From Hyphomicrobiales bacterium (GTDB lineage Bacteria; Pseudomonadota; Alphaproteobacteria; Rhizobiales; Methyloligellaceae), in the NCBI GenBank assembly GCA_028280515.1, contig JANQLP010000118.1:1-64000 (forward strand): 64,000 nucleotides of DNA. The letters run 5' to 3'. Position 1 is the first letter of the stretch. Each line of letters opens with the position of its first letter. Positions 26,400-35,910 of this stretch are shown here, one piece after another. A program made the position numbers and the translations under genes. The notes under the pieces were generated by a model, which saw only the letters and a program-made list of their open reading frames with translations, did not search any database and was not told the origin of the DNA.

Positions 26400-27311
26400 A
26401 TGTTGCGCGCCCTTGCCAGAACGGCTTCAGTCCCGGATTTTCGCGCCGTTCTGGAGCTCCTGAAACCCATCACATGGTTTGCGCCGATGTGGGCGTTCGG
26501 GTGCGGGATTGTCTCATCGGGACAGTCCATCAGCGCAAACTGGCTGGTGGTGGTCGCCGGCTTTGTGCTTGCCGGCCCGCTGGTCTGCGCCATGAGCCAG
26601 GCAATCAACGACTGGTACGACCGGCATGTGGACACCATCAACGAGCCTAACCGCCCAATTCCTTCAGGACGCATCCCGGGAAGCTGGGGGTTCTACATCG
26701 CCGTCTGCTGGACGGTTGCCTCGCTTGTCCTCGCTGCCGCTCTCGGCCCCTGGGTGCTCGGTGGCGCCATATTCGGCGTGGTCCTCGCATGGGCATACAG
26801 CGCGCCCCCGATACGGCTGAAAGAGAACGGCTGGTACGGCAATTCCGCCGTTGCGATCTGCTATGAGGGCCTGCCTTGGTTCACCGGCGCCGCTGTCATG
26901 GCGGCCGGACTGCCCGACTGGCGCATTATCCTCATTGCATTTCTCTATAGCGTCGGTGCCCACGGCATTATGACGCTGAACGATTTCAAGGCGGTCGAAG
27001 GCGACCGGCGCATGGGCGTCGACTCCCTTCCTGTTCTGCTTGGCGTCGATCGGGCCGCGCGCCTCGCCTGCGCGGTCATGACCGCGCCGCAAGTGGCGGT
27101 CATTGCCCTGCTTGCTTCTTGGGGCAACGCGATACACGCAGCCATTGTCTCCGTTCTGCTCGTGCTGCAGTTCGTCCTGATGCGCCGGTTGCTCCAGGAT
27201 CCGAACAAGTGGGCCGCCTGGTACAACGCGACCGGCACCACCCTTTATGTCATCGGCATGCTCGCCAGCGCCTTCGCGCTTCGCAGCATCTTGGGAGGAA
27301 CGGTAACATGA
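26400..27311 (+). CDS. bchG: Bacteriochlorophyll synthase (geranylgeranyl transferase)
   Basis: 303 residues, a UbiA-type prenyltransferase with about eight membrane helices that attaches the C20 alcohol to bacteriochlorophyllide a. The polyprenyl-diphosphate motif is N-D-W-Y-D-R-H-V-D (70-78) followed by E-P-N-R-P-I-P-S-G-R; the second motif is N-D-F-K-A-V-E-G-D-R-R-M-G-V-D-S-L. L-L-K-P-I-T-W-F near the N-terminus supports the start. No Shine-Dalgarno is present because the operator/promoter reaches to the ATG. It overlaps the next gene by 4 bp. Confidence 0.96.
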   Translation: MLRALARTASVPDFRAVLELLKPITWFAPMWAFGCGIVSSGQSISANWLVVVAGFVLAGPLVCAMSQAINDWYDRHVDTINEPNRPIPSGRIPGSWGFYIAVCWTVASLVLAAALGPWVLGGAIFGVVLAWAYSAPPIRLKENGWYGNSAVAICYEGLPWFTGAAVMAAGLPDWRIILIAFLYSVGAHGIMTLNDFKAVEGDRRMGVDSLPVLLGVDRAARLACAVMTAPQVAVIALLASWGNAIHAAIVSVLLVLQFVLMRRLLQDPNKWAAWYNATGTTLYVIGMLASAFALRSILGGTVT

Positions 27312-28657
27312 CGTCGAACGGCTTGAGCTGGATCTCAATCGTGCGTCTGGGGCTGGTTCAGACCGCGCTCGGAGCGATCGTGGTCCTGACCACATCGACA
27401 ATCAACCGGGTCATGATCGTGGAGCTGGCCATGCCGGCGATGCTTCCGGGCGCGCTCGTGGCGATCCACTACATGATACAGATTCTCCGCCCGCGCTGGG
27501 GCCATGGGTCCGACGTCGGCGGACGCCGTGCGCCGTGGATCATCGGTGGCATGGCTATCCTCGCGCTCGGCGCGACAATGGCCGCCGGCGCGACCGCATG
27601 GATGGAAGTGCAGACCATGGCCGGTGTCGGGCTGTCGCTCGTTGCCTTCATCCTGATCGGCATCGGCGTCGGTGCATCCGGCACGTCTTTGCTGGCCTTG
27701 CTCGCTGCCGAGGTGGCGCCGGAGCGGCGGGCCGCGGCGGCGACGATTGTCTGGCTGATGATGATTGCCGGTATGGCGGTGACCGCCGCCACTGCCGGGA
27801 GCTTTCTCGATCCGTTCACAACGACACGCCTCATTGTCGTGACTGCAACTGTCGCGACCATGGCCATCGCACTGACAAGTCTCGCCGTGCTGGGCATCGA
27901 GTCAAAGGCGCGCGCGGGTGGTGCCGCGGCGCCTGTGAAGCCGCAGGAAGAGCTGGCGTTTATGACGGCGCTCAGGGACGTCTGGAACGACCCGAAGGCG
28001 CGGCGGTTCGGTATCTTCGTGTTTGTCTCGATGCTGGCCTTCAGCGCCCAGGATCTGATCCTTGAGCCCTTTGCGGGCCTCGTCTTCGGCCTGACGCCGG
28101 GTGAGTCCACGAGGCTCTCCGGAGTCCAGCACAGCGGTGTGCTGCTGGGAATGATCCTGGTCGCGATCGCGGGATCAACCCGCGTGGGGCGTCAGATCGC
28201 GTCTTTGCGGACATGGACGGCAGGTGGCTGCGTCGCTTCGGCCGTCGCACTGTTCATTCTCGTCGCCGGCGGATACATCGGCCCGGGCTTTCCGTTGAAA
28301 CCCGCCGTGTTCTTCCTCGGCTTTTCGAACGGCATCTTCGCGGTCGCGGCAATCGGCTCCATGATGGGGCTCGCCGGTGACGGCCCGCAGGGACGCGAGG
28401 GCATCCGCATGGGCTTCTGGGGAGCCGCGCAGGCGATCGCGTTCGGGCTCGGCGGATTCGTCGGCACCGCAGGCGTTGATCTTGCACGCGCAATCGTCGG
28501 ATCGCCGGCCATCGCCTACACATCCGTCTTCGCAGCCGAGGCCCTGATGTTCCTGCTCGCCGCATTTCTCGCCGCGCGCCTGGATCACGCGCCGCAAGAC
28601 CAATCATCTCAGCTCGCCCGTGGCCGGAGCCTTGCGGCAGGCGCAACCGGGAGGTAG
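27308..28657 (+). CDS. PucC/LhaA-family membrane protein of the bchG-bchP operon
   Basis: 449 residues with about twelve transmembrane helices, equivalent by position and family to ORF428 of Rhodobacter capsulatus. It shares with LhaA and PucC the segments T-I-N-R-V-M-I-V-E-L, L-E-P-F-A-G-L-V-F-G-L and a late G-F-W-G-A-A-Q-A-I-A-F-G. Family members handle pigment or complex assembly. Lying between bchG and bchP it may help move bacteriochlorophyll from synthase to antenna assembly sites, which is inference. It overlaps bchG (ATGA) and is followed by bchP after 5 bp. Confidence 0.9.
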   Translation: MTSNGLSWISIVRLGLVQTALGAIVVLTTSTINRVMIVELAMPAMLPGALVAIHYMIQILRPRWGHGSDVGGRRAPWIIGGMAILALGATMAAGATAWMEVQTMAGVGLSLVAFILIGIGVGASGTSLLALLAAEVAPERRAAAATIVWLMMIAGMAVTAATAGSFLDPFTTTRLIVVTATVATMAIALTSLAVLGIESKARAGGAAAPVKPQEELAFMTALRDVWNDPKARRFGIFVFVSMLAFSAQDLILEPFAGLVFGLTPGESTRLSGVQHSGVLLGMILVAIAGSTRVGRQIASLRTWTAGGCVASAVALFILVAGGYIGPGFPLKPAVFFLGFSNGIFAVAAIGSMMGLAGDGPQGREGIRMGFWGAAQAIAFGLGGFVGTAGVDLARAIVGSPAIAYTSVFAAEALMFLLAAFLAARLDHAPQDQSSQLARGRSLAAGATGR

Positions 28658-28662
28658 CCCCC

Positions 28663-29862
28663 ATGCAACCACTTGAGAATTTCGATACCGTCGTCGTCGG
28701 AGGCGGACCCGCGGGCGCCACAGCCGCGGCCACACTTGCAAGAGCCGGACGCCAGGTCATGCTGCTTGACCGCGACGGGCGCATCAAACCATGCGGCGGC
28801 GCGATCCCGCCCAGGCTGATCCGCGATTTTGCCATACCGGATTCGCTGCTCGTGGCGAAGGTCCGGTCGGCACGCATGGTCGCGCCGTCCGGCCGCAAGG
28901 TCGATATGCCGATCGAAGGCGGGTTTGTCGGCATGGTGGACCGCGAAGACTTCGACGAGTGGCTGCGCGTCCGGGCCGCCTCCGTCGGCGCCGTTCGGCA
29001 TACCGGCACATTCGAACGCATAGAACGCGACACCGACGGCAGCGCCATTGTCTGTTACCGGCCCAAGAAGCGAAATGGCGCGGATGCCATCGTGCGAGTG
29101 CGTGCGCGCACCGTCATTGGCGCCGATGGCGCCCGCTCGGGCGTTGCGCGCCAGGAAGTGCCCGGAGGCGAACGGGTGCCGTATGTGATCGCCTATCACG
29201 AGATCATCGAATCTCCCCAAGAAGCGTCGGGTGAGTTCGACGGCAGCCGATGCGACGTCTATTACAACGGCGTTCTGTCGCCGGATTTTTACGGCTGGGT
29301 GTTCCCGCACGGCAACAAGACGAGCGTCGGGATGGGGACGCAGCAGAAGGGCTTCTCGCTCCGCGACGCGACTGCGAAACTCCGGCAGTTCGCCGGACTT
29401 TCGGAGTGCCATACCATCCGCGAGGAAGGCGCGCCGATCCCGTTGAAGCCGTTGCGGCGCTGGGACAATGGCCGGGACGTCATTCTCGCCGGAGACGCCG
29501 CCGGATGCGTCGCACCCTCGTCAGGCGAAGGCATCTACTATGCCATGAATTCAGGCCAGCTCGTTGCGGAAGCCGTCGACGCCTATCTCGAAACTGGACG
29601 GGCGAAGGAGCTCGCCACGGCCCGCAAGCGCTTCATGAAAGCCAACGGCAAAGTCTTCTGGATTCTCGGTATCATGCAATGGTTCTGGTATTGCAGCGAC
29701 AAGCGCCGGGAACGTTTCGTGAGCATCTGCCAGGACCCCGACGTTCAGAAGCTCACCTGGGAAGCCTACATGAACAAGGAACTGGTACGCCGCAAACCTG
29801 TTGCACATGTCAGGATTTTCTTTAAGGATCTGGCCCACCTATTCCGCCTGGTTTCACCCTGA
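28663..29862 (+). CDS. bchP: Geranylgeranyl reductase
   Basis: 399-residue flavoprotein that reduces the geranylgeranyl tail of bacteriochlorophyll to phytyl. The FAD-binding N-terminus reads V-V-V-G-G-G-P-A-G-A-T-A-A (10-22), followed by C-G-G-A-I-P-P in the active-site region and the second FAD motif I-L-A-G-D-A-A-G-C-V-A-P-S-S-G-E-G-I. The C-terminal W-E-A-Y-M-N-K-E-L segment is family-typical. It lies third in the bchG operon and is followed by tspO after 10 bp. Confidence 0.96.
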   Translation: MQPLENFDTVVVGGGPAGATAAATLARAGRQVMLLDRDGRIKPCGGAIPPRLIRDFAIPDSLLVAKVRSARMVAPSGRKVDMPIEGGFVGMVDREDFDEWLRVRAASVGAVRHTGTFERIERDTDGSAIVCYRPKKRNGADAIVRVRARTVIGADGARSGVARQEVPGGERVPYVIAYHEIIESPQEASGEFDGSRCDVYYNGVLSPDFYGWVFPHGNKTSVGMGTQQKGFSLRDATAKLRQFAGLSECHTIREEGAPIPLKPLRRWDNGRDVILAGDAAGCVAPSSGEGIYYAMNSGQLVAEAVDAYLETGRAKELATARKRFMKANGKVFWILGIMQWFWYCSDKRRERFVSICQDPDVQKLTWEAYMNKELVRRKPVAHVRIFFKDLAHLFRLVSP

Positions 29863-29872
29863 GGACCCGGAC

Positions 29873-30349
29873 ATGAAGCAATGGAAGGTGATCGCCACCG
29901 CGGGTGTTGTGGCGGCGTTCGTCGCTACATTGGGCGCGACCGTCACCGACCTTGGACCCTGGTACCAGAACCTCCAAAAACCGGCATGGAAACCGCCTGA
30001 CTGGCTGTTCGGACCGGCGTGGACGCTCATCTTCGCGCTGGCCGCGCTTTCCGCGGCGACCGCGTGGCGCGATTCGACGGCGCGGATCCAACGCGACTGG
30101 ATCATCATTCTGTTCTGCGCAAACGGTGCGTTCAACGTGTTGTGGAGCCTGCTTTTTTTCCGCGCCCAGCGGCCCGATTGGGCTCTTCTCGAAGTCGTGC
30201 TCCTGTGGGGCTCGATCGTATTCCTGATCGTCTACCTCTCGCGGTTTTCGAAACCGGCGGCATGGCTTGTCGCCCCCTATCTCGTATGGGTCAGCTTCGC
30301 CGCCGCGCTCAACTGGTCGGTGGTGCAGCTCAACGGGCCCTTCACCTGA
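29873..30349 (+). CDS. tspO: TspO/MBR tryptophan-rich outer-membrane sensory protein
   Basis: 158 residues with five membrane helices. The tryptophan-rich signature reads W-Y-Q-N-L-Q-K-P-A-W-K-P-P-D-W-L-F-G-P-A-W, and N-V-L-W-S-L-L-F-F and N-W-S-V-V-Q-L-N also match. TspO binds porphyrins and in Rhodobacter sphaeroides negatively modulates PpsR-controlled photosynthesis genes in response to oxygen. The ATG at 29873 was chosen over an upstream one inside bchP because the family starts near this residue. It belongs to the bchG-bchP transcription unit. Confidence 0.94.
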   Translation: MKQWKVIATAGVVAAFVATLGATVTDLGPWYQNLQKPAWKPPDWLFGPAWTLIFALAALSAATAWRDSTARIQRDWIIILFCANGAFNVLWSLLFFRAQRPDWALLEVVLLWGSIVFLIVYLSRFSKPAAWLVAPYLVWVSFAAALNWSVVQLNGPFT

Positions 30350-30376
30350 TCGACCGGACAGCACGATCCCGAACCC

Positions 30377-30643
30377 ATGGCCGAGCTGTATCAATCCGGA
30401 CGCATCATTGACATCGCCCTAGCCGTGATCGTTCTCGAGTTTCTGGTTCTGACTGCGCTCTCCCGTAAACCGAACAGCGGCTTCGCGGTGCGCGATTTTA
30501 CGTTCACGCTTCTGTCCGGGGCAGGACTCCTGATCGCACTACGGCTCTTTGTCACCGGCGCGGACTGGACATGGATTGCCGTTTCGCTATGCGCCGCAGG
30601 CGCGGCACACGTTTGCGACGTATTGCGCATTCTGAGGCGCTGA
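30377..30643 (+). CDS. Small hydrophobic protein at the end of the bchG-tspO unit
   Basis: 88 residues with three predicted membrane helices (about 10-28, 38-55, 62-80) and a basic C-terminus D-V-L-R-I-L-R-R. It follows tspO by 27 bp and converges with dxs. No catalytic or cofactor motif is seen. Its fixed place behind tspO and its coding-like composition support a real gene. A role in tetrapyrrole or membrane handling is only a guess from context. Confidence 0.65.
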   Translation: MAELYQSGRIIDIALAVIVLEFLVLTALSRKPNSGFAVRDFTFTLLSGAGLLIALRLFVTGADWTWIAVSLCAAGAAHVCDVLRILRR

Positions 30644-30680
30644 CCACCGGGAATGCGCCTCCTCACCTGAAGATCGGGCC

Positions 30681-32597
30681 CTACTCGGCCGCGACAACCC
30701 GCACCGGCTGAAGCGTCACGTCATCGAAACGCAAGGCATCGGTGACGCGCATCACGATCGCTTTCGCATCGAGCTCTGCGCGTGCCACCTGAAGCGCCGG
30801 GGCATCGTGATCGATAAACGCGTCCGGCAGGTACATCGGAACGATGCGCGCCATGGCATCAGACATGCGCTGGCGACGCATGCTGTCCATGACTTGCGAC
30901 GAGAATCCGCCGATCGCGCCCTCTTCGAGGGTCACGACGACGGCGTGGTCGCGCACCAGCCGCGCCACGAGCCGATCATCAATCGGCTTTGCAAACCGTG
31001 CGTCGGCCACCGTCGTGCTCAAGCCGATCCGGGACAGTTGCCCGGCCGCCTCGAGCGCGGCCGCGAGCCGTGCACCGTAGGAGAGGATCGCAACGGATGT
31101 GCCCTCCCGAACAATCCTTCCCTTGCCGATCTCGAGGGGCTGCGCGGTCTCGGGAAGTTCCAATCCGGTGGCCTCGCCGCGCGGATATCTGAACGCGCTC
31201 GGACGGTCGTCGATCTGCGCCGCGGTCGCGACCATGCGGACCAGCTCGACCTCGTTTGCCGCGGCCATCACCACGAAGTCCGGCAAACAGGCCAGATAGG
31301 TGATGTCGTACGAGCCCTGGTGGGTGACGCCGTCCGCGCCGACCATGCCGGCGCGATCGATCGCGAAGCGGACGGGCAAGCGCTGGATGGCCACATCGTG
31401 AACGATCTGGTCGAATGCCCGCTGAAGAAACGTCGAATAGATCGCCGCAAACGGACGAAAGCCCTCGCACGCCAAACCGGCGCAGAAGGTCACCGCGTGC
31501 TGCTCGGCGATGCCGGCATCGAAGCATCTGTCCGGAAATGCTTTGCCGAACCTGTCGAGCCCGGTTCCCGACGGCATGGCCGCCGTTACCGCGACAACCT
31601 TTTCGTCCGCGGTTGCCTCGTTGATGAGGGCCTGCGCAAAGACGCTCGTGTAGCTCGGCGCCTTGGCTGTGCCCTTGTGCTGTTGCCCGGTTTCGATATC
31701 GAATTTCGAAACGCCATGATACTTGTCGTCGGAACTGGCCGCCGGAGCGTAACCCTTGCCTTTTTCGGTGACCACATGAAGCAGAAGCGGGCCGTCATAT
31801 GCGCGCGCAGCTTCGAAGACCTTCACCAGCTCATCGACGTTGTGCCCGTCGAAGGGACCGGCATAGCGCAGACCAAGATCGTCGAACAACGTCTCTTCGT
31901 CCACGAAGGACGGTAGCCTGTGTTCGTCGATTGCAGCGGCGCGCTGGTCCGCCTCCGGCATCCGGGCGCGCAGTTTCGCGAAGTAGTCAACCAGGGCGCC
32001 CGACGGCGGTGCAATGGACATGTTGTTGTCGTTCAGCACCACGATCATGCGGCGACGCTGCGCCCCCAGATTGTTGAGGCCTTCATACGCCATGCCGCCG
32101 GAAATCGCGCCATCGCCGACAATGGCGATAACCGCGTTGTTTCCGCCTTCGAGATCGCGCGCCGCTGCATATCCGAGCGCCGCGGAAACCGCGGTGGAGC
32201 TGTGCGCTGCGCCGAACGGGTCGAACGCGCTTTCCTTGCGTGAGGTGAAGCCGGACAACCCGCCGCCCTGCCGGATACGGCGCATGCCCGCGCGCCGTCC
32301 GGTCAGGACCTTGTGCGGATAGCACTGATGGCTCACGTCCCAGATCAGCTTGTCCTGAGGCGTGTCGAACGCATAGTGCAGGGCAATCGTCAGTTCGATC
32401 ACGCCGAGCCCGGCGCCGAGATGCCCACCGGTCTGCGAGACAATCTGGACGATTTCCTGGCGCAACTCGTCGGAAAGCTGCGGCAAGGCGCTACGGGGCA
32501 TGTTGCGGAGATCAGTGGGTGACGCGATCCCGTCCAGAAAAGCAAAAGACTGGCACGCCTTACGTGCGGCGGGCTTGGTTATTGAATGGACGTTCAT
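30681..32597 (-). CDS. dxs: 1-deoxy-D-xylulose-5-phosphate synthase
   Basis: 638-residue thiamine-diphosphate enzyme joining pyruvate and glyceraldehyde 3-phosphate, the entry to MEP isoprenoid synthesis. Visible motifs are [11 protein letters not shown], the ThDP/Mg site [18 protein letters not shown], and [11 protein letters not shown] of the pyrimidine domain. The M-N-V-H start follows AGAGGG. It has a PGC-type promoter with PpsR operator, so this copy supplies precursors for bacteriochlorophyll tails and carotenoids; a housekeeping copy may exist elsewhere. Confidence 0.96.
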   Translation of the reverse strand: MNVHSITKPAARKACQSFAFLDGIASPTDLRNMPRSALPQLSDELRQEIVQIVSQTGGHLGAGLGVIELTIALHYAFDTPQDKLIWDVSHQCYPHKVLTGRRAGMRRIRQGGGLSGFTSRKESAFDPFGAAHSSTAVSAALGYAAARDLEGGNNAVIAIVGDGAISGGMAYEGLNNLGAQRRRMIVVLNDNNMSIAPPSGALVDYFAKLRARMPEADQRAAAIDEHRLPSFVDEETLFDDLGLRYAGPFDGHNVDELVKVFEAARAYDGPLLLHVVTEKGKGYAPAASSDDKYHGVSKFDIETGQQHKGTAKAPSYTSVFAQALINEATADEKVVAVTAAMPSGTGLDRFGKAFPDRCFDAGIAEQHAVTFCAGLACEGFRPFAAIYSTFLQRAFDQIVHDVAIQRLPVRFAIDRAGMVGADGVTHQGSYDITYLACLPDFVVMAAANEVELVRMVATAAQIDDRPSAFRYPRGEATGLELPETAQPLEIGKGRIVREGTSVAILSYGARLAAALEAAGQLSRIGLSTTVADARFAKPIDDRLVARLVRDHAVVVTLEEGAIGGFSSQVMDSMRRQRMSDAMARIVPMYLPDAFIDHDAPALQVARAELDAKAIVMRVTDALRFDDVTLQPVRVVAAE

Positions 32598-32778
32598 GGA
32601 CCCTCTCATTCCGGCAGGATCCGCACACATGGCTCACACCACTCGGGCATTCGTTGCCGATCTCGATGTGTGATAGATGCGCGCTTCCCGACCGGTTCAC
32701 CTCCGCTTCTGACGCGTGCGGCGGGCTCTTCTTGGGGACGGAGCGGATTGGACACCGACACGCTTCTGGTCAACACCC

Positions 32779-32835
32779 ATTAGAACGCGCGAAGATTAAT
32801 TTGTAAAGTTTTCTTTACGTCTATTCTTATTGACA
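32779..32835 (-). promoter_or_regulatory. dxs promoter with fused PpsR operators
   Basis: On the minus strand TTTACA (32807-32802), a 17-bp spacer and TCTAAT (32784-32779) make a promoter for dxs, about 185 bp before its ATG. Two PpsR-like sites share a central ACGT: TGT-N12-ACG at 32802-32819 and CGT-N12-ACA at 32818-32835. The architecture and its overlap with the -35 box are the same as at bchF. The remainder of the 318-bp spacer between dxs and the cytochrome gene (32598-32915) holds no supportable gene. Confidence 0.7.
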
Positions 32836-32915
32836 TATCGAGAGCGCACAGATGTGCGACCGCATCACGTTCGACGCCGTGCACGGGCTCCTGGTTTGTA
32901 GCGTTTTAGGGTCGA

Positions 32916-33344
32916 TCAGTTCGTTTGCGTTTTGAGAAATTCGATAACGTCCACGCGGTCCTGCTCTTTCTTCAGCTTGAACGTCATCTTTGTGCGGCCC
33001 TTCGCTTGATCGCCCTTGCCATTGTCGGTGAGGTGCTTTTTCAAAAACGCATTCGGATCAGGCAGGTAATCGAGGATGGCCTCCTCGGTCCAAACAAGGC
33101 CGGCATTGCCAGCAGCTTGGTTGATTTTCGAATACTTGTATCCCTCGACCGTGCCCGCCTGTCGGCCGACGATGCCACGGAGTGACGGACCGACCTTGTT
33201 CTTTCCGGCCTCCAGACTGTGGCAGGCCTTGCACTTATTGAAGACTTTTCCCCCCTTGACGGCATCGCCCGCGGCAAGGGCGACGGCGGTACTTCCAACC
33301 AGAACAACCGATGACACAAGCGCCAATCCGACAAAACGTTTCAT
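32916..33344 (-). CDS. cycA: Cytochrome c2, soluble periplasmic electron carrier
   Basis: 142 residues with a signal peptide (about 1-23, ending A-L-A-A-G). The mature class I cytochrome has the heme motif C-K-A-C-H early, the conserved G-P-S-L-R-G-I-V-G-R and Y-K-Y-S motifs, and a Met ligand in T-K-M-T-F-K. It shuttles electrons from the bc1 complex to the tetraheme PufC or to terminal oxidases. ATG at 33344 is preceded by a GGAGAG site. Its promoter would lie in the spacer shared with divergent bchE. Confidence 0.93.
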   Translation of the reverse strand: MKRFVGLALVSSVVLVGSTAVALAAGDAVKGGKVFNKCKACHSLEAGKNKVGPSLRGIVGRQAGTVEGYKYSKINQAAGNAGLVWTEEAILDYLPDPNAFLKKHLTDNGKGDQAKGRTKMTFKLKKEQDRVDVIEFLKTQTN

Positions 33345-33532
33345 TTGACTCTCCAACAACGATGGAACGGGAAATTCTGCAGTGTGAGAATTTTGGATGA
33401 AAACATTTCTATACCACGTGTAAACGCGCACTGTCACTTCAACCGGGGCTCCGAGGCGCCGTACTTCATTTGAGTGCATCACTTGTGCAGAGACATGCTC
33501 CACCCGCGGAGCGGCGTGACAAAAGGTAAACG

Positions 33533-33592
33533 TGCCAAACTTGACATACGTCAAGTTGATTTGACATTTAAATGTGTAAATTAATATTTACA
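33533..33592 (+). promoter_or_regulatory. bchE promoter with PpsR operators
   Basis: CGT-N12-ACA at 33549-33566 and an exact, nearly symmetric TGT-N12-ACA at 33575-33592 lie 8 bp apart, ending 19 bp before the bchE ATG. A TGC-N12-ACGT extension at 33533-33551 repeats the tiling seen at bchF and dxs. TTGACA at 33561-33566 with TAATAT or ATATTT 15-17 bp further on may be the promoter inside the operators. The rest of the 267-bp spacer to cycA shows no gene. Confidence 0.72.
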
Positions 33593-33611
33593 TCAGCCAG
33601 GAGTCACGATC

Positions 33612-35234
33612 ATGCGGATTGCGCTCGTTCATCCAAACTACCATTCCGGCGGAGCCGAAATCGCCGGCAGCTGGCCACCGGCCTGGGTTGCTTACCTGGC
33701 CGGATCGCTGCGAGAGGCAGGCTTCGATGACATCCACTTCATCGACGCGATGACGAACGATCTGAGCGACGATGAACTGCACGACAGGTTGCAGGAGCTG
33801 GCGCCGGACGTGGTGGGCTGCACCGCTATCACACCATCGATCTACAAGGCCGAGCGAGTCCTAGAGATTGCCAAGGAGGTCTGCCCCGATGCGGTGCGTG
33901 TCCTTGGCGGCGTTCACGCCACCTTCATGTACAAGCAGGTTCTCTCTGAAGCGCCCTGGATCGACGTGATCGTACGCGGCGAAGGCGAAGAGATCTTCGT
34001 TGAGCTGATTACGGCGATCGACGACGGCCGCTGGCCCAAGGCCCGTGAGACGATCAAGGGACTGGCCTTCCGCGAGGGTGAGCAGATCGTCGCCACGCAG
34101 GCGGCACCGACGGTGAAGAACCTCGATGCCATCAGTCCGGACTGGTCTCTGCTTGAGTGGGAGAAGTACACTTACGTGCCGCTCGGGGTGCGTGTCGCGA
34201 TCCCGAACATGGCGCGCGGCTGCCCGTTCACGTGCTCGTTTTGCTCGCAGTGGAAATTCTGGCGTGACTATCGCATTCGCGATCCCAAGAAGGTCGTCGA
34301 CGAGATTGAAACTCTAGTTCGCGACTACGATATCGGTTTCTTCATTCTTGCCGACGAGGAGCCCACCATCAATCGCAAGAAGTTCGTCGCTTTCTGCGAG
34401 GAACTGATCGCCCGCGGCCTTCCCGACAAGGTGAAGTGGGGCATCAATACCCGGGTCACCGACATTCTGCGCGACGAAAAGCTGCTTCCGCTCTACCGGA
34501 AGGCGGGGCTGGTTCATGTGAGCCTCGGAACCGAGGCGGCGGCGCAACTGCGGCTCAACCGCTTCAACAAGGAAACGAAGATCGAGGACAACCGCCGCGC
34601 GATTGAACTTCTGCGCAACGCCGACATTTTCATCGAGGCGCAGTTCATCGTCGGCCTGGAGAACGAGACGGCGGAGACGCTCGAGGAAACGTACCAGATG
34701 GCGCGCTCATGGGATCCGGACCTGGCGAACTGGGCCATGTATACGCCCTGGCCGTTCTCCTCGCTGTTCCAGGAGTTGGGCGACAAGGTCGAGGTTTTCG
34801 ATTTCTCCAAATACAATTTCGTCACGCCGATCATGAAGCCCGAGGCCATGGACCGTGGCGAGTTGCTCGATCGCGTGATGAATAATTACCGGCGCTTCTA
34901 CATGCGCAAGGCGCTGTTCCACTATCCCTGGCGGGGAACCGGGTTCCGCCGGCGCTACCTGCTCGGCTGTCTGAAGGCGTTCCTCAAGGCCGGCTTCCAG
35001 AGAAAGTTCTACGATCTTGGCAAGGTCAACTATTGGGGTCCGCAGTCGAAGAAGTCTGTGGACTTCAAGTTCGACAAGTCGCGCCGCATCGCCACGGCGC
35101 AAATGGACGACTGGAAAGCAACCGCCGACCGCAAGGAGAAGTTGCGCGCCGCCCGGGCCGAGGTCAAAGCGTGCGGAGGGAGCACACAACAGATGCCCGA
35201 GAACGAAGACGCCAGACGCGCGCCGATCGCATAG
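33612..35234 (+). CDS. bchE: Anaerobic Mg-protoporphyrin IX monomethyl ester cyclase
   Basis: 540 residues: an N-terminal cobalamin-binding-like domain (A-L-V-H-P-N-Y and R-V-L-G-G-V-H-A-T) and a radical-SAM core whose cluster cysteines are Cys204, Cys208 and Cys211 in [10 protein letters not shown]. BchE forms ring E of bacteriochlorophyll without oxygen, taking the keto oxygen from water. The gene has CCAGGAG upstream of ATG and is 9 bp from bchJ. It complements AcsF at 10008, giving both cyclase routes. The last 40 residues are charged and variable. Confidence 0.97.
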   Translation: MRIALVHPNYHSGGAEIAGSWPPAWVAYLAGSLREAGFDDIHFIDAMTNDLSDDELHDRLQELAPDVVGCTAITPSIYKAERVLEIAKEVCPDAVRVLGGVHATFMYKQVLSEAPWIDVIVRGEGEEIFVELITAIDDGRWPKARETIKGLAFREGEQIVATQAAPTVKNLDAISPDWSLLEWEKYTYVPLGVRVAIPNMARGCPFTCSFCSQWKFWRDYRIRDPKKVVDEIETLVRDYDIGFFILADEEPTINRKKFVAFCEELIARGLPDKVKWGINTRVTDILRDEKLLPLYRKAGLVHVSLGTEAAAQLRLNRFNKETKIEDNRRAIELLRNADIFIEAQFIVGLENETAETLEETYQMARSWDPDLANWAMYTPWPFSSLFQELGDKVEVFDFSKYNFVTPIMKPEAMDRGELLDRVMNNYRRFYMRKALFHYPWRGTGFRRRYLLGCLKAFLKAGFQRKFYDLGKVNYWGPQSKKSVDFKFDKSRRIATAQMDDWKATADRKEKLRAARAEVKACGGSTQQMPENEDARRAPIA

Positions 35235-35243
35235 GACGACAGG

Positions 35244-35891
35244 ATGGCGCAGGCCCTTCAGCGCGTCTCAACTGCACCTGAGCCGGCGTTGGCGCACAAG
35301 GCATCGTGCGTCGGGCCGAACGCGGCCATCCAGCTCGGGCACGCCTTGAAAGACACGTTGGGCGATGCCACGGCGCGGCAAGTGTTCGCCGCTGCAGGTC
35401 TCTCGGCCTGGTTGACGCAGCCTCCTGGCGAAATGATCGACGAGGTGCATGTGGCGCGTCTGTTCCGCAGCCTGTTCGGTCATCTCCCCGACCACACCGC
35501 CCGGACCATCGCCGCGCAAGCCGGCATGCGAACCGCCGACTATCTGCTCAGGAACCGGATACCCCGGCCAGCGCAGATCGTTTTGAAGGTGCTGCCAGCG
35601 AATTCGGCCGCGTCGCTTCTGCTCCGCGCAATCACCCGCAATGCCTGGACGTTCGCCGGCTCCGGCACATTCACTGCGCACCCGGGCCCCCCGGTCGTGA
35701 TCGAGGTTGCCGACAATCCGATCGCCATGCCCGGATGCTCTTGGCATGTCGGCGTGTTCGAACGCCTGTTTCGGGTGCTGGTCTCGTCAGACGCGTGTGT
35801 CAGCCATCCGAAGTGCTGCCACGACGGCGCGTCAGCGTGCCGGTTCGAAGTTCACGTCAATGTCCGATCGAGCAACGCATGTGCGCCGTGA
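35244..35891 (+). CDS. bchJ: Bacteriochlorophyll synthesis protein BchJ (V4R domain)
   Basis: 215 residues with a 4-vinyl-reductase-like (V4R) domain: R-T-I-A-A-Q-A-G-M-R-T-A-D-Y-L-L-R-N-R-I-P near the middle and a cysteine-rich end (C-V-S-H-P-K-C-C-H-D). BchJ was once called the 8-vinyl reductase; later work assigns that step to BciA or BciB, and BchJ probably carries or channels substrate. Coupled to bchE, 9 bp upstream. It converges with bciA, the actual vinyl reductase, 20 bp away. Confidence 0.9.
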   Translation: MAQALQRVSTAPEPALAHKASCVGPNAAIQLGHALKDTLGDATARQVFAAAGLSAWLTQPPGEMIDEVHVARLFRSLFGHLPDHTARTIAAQAGMRTADYLLRNRIPRPAQIVLKVLPANSAASLLLRAITRNAWTFAGSGTFTAHPGPPVVIEVADNPIAMPGCSWHVGVFERLFRVLVSSDACVSHPKCCHDGASACRFEVHVNVRSSNACAP

Positions 35892-35910
35892 ATGCAAATG
35901 GCGCGGCGGT

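Noticed and set aside
35244..35891. BchJ as the 8-vinyl reductase
   Set aside because: Later work assigns the reaction to BciA/BciB, and a clear BciA is encoded next to it at 35911-36942.
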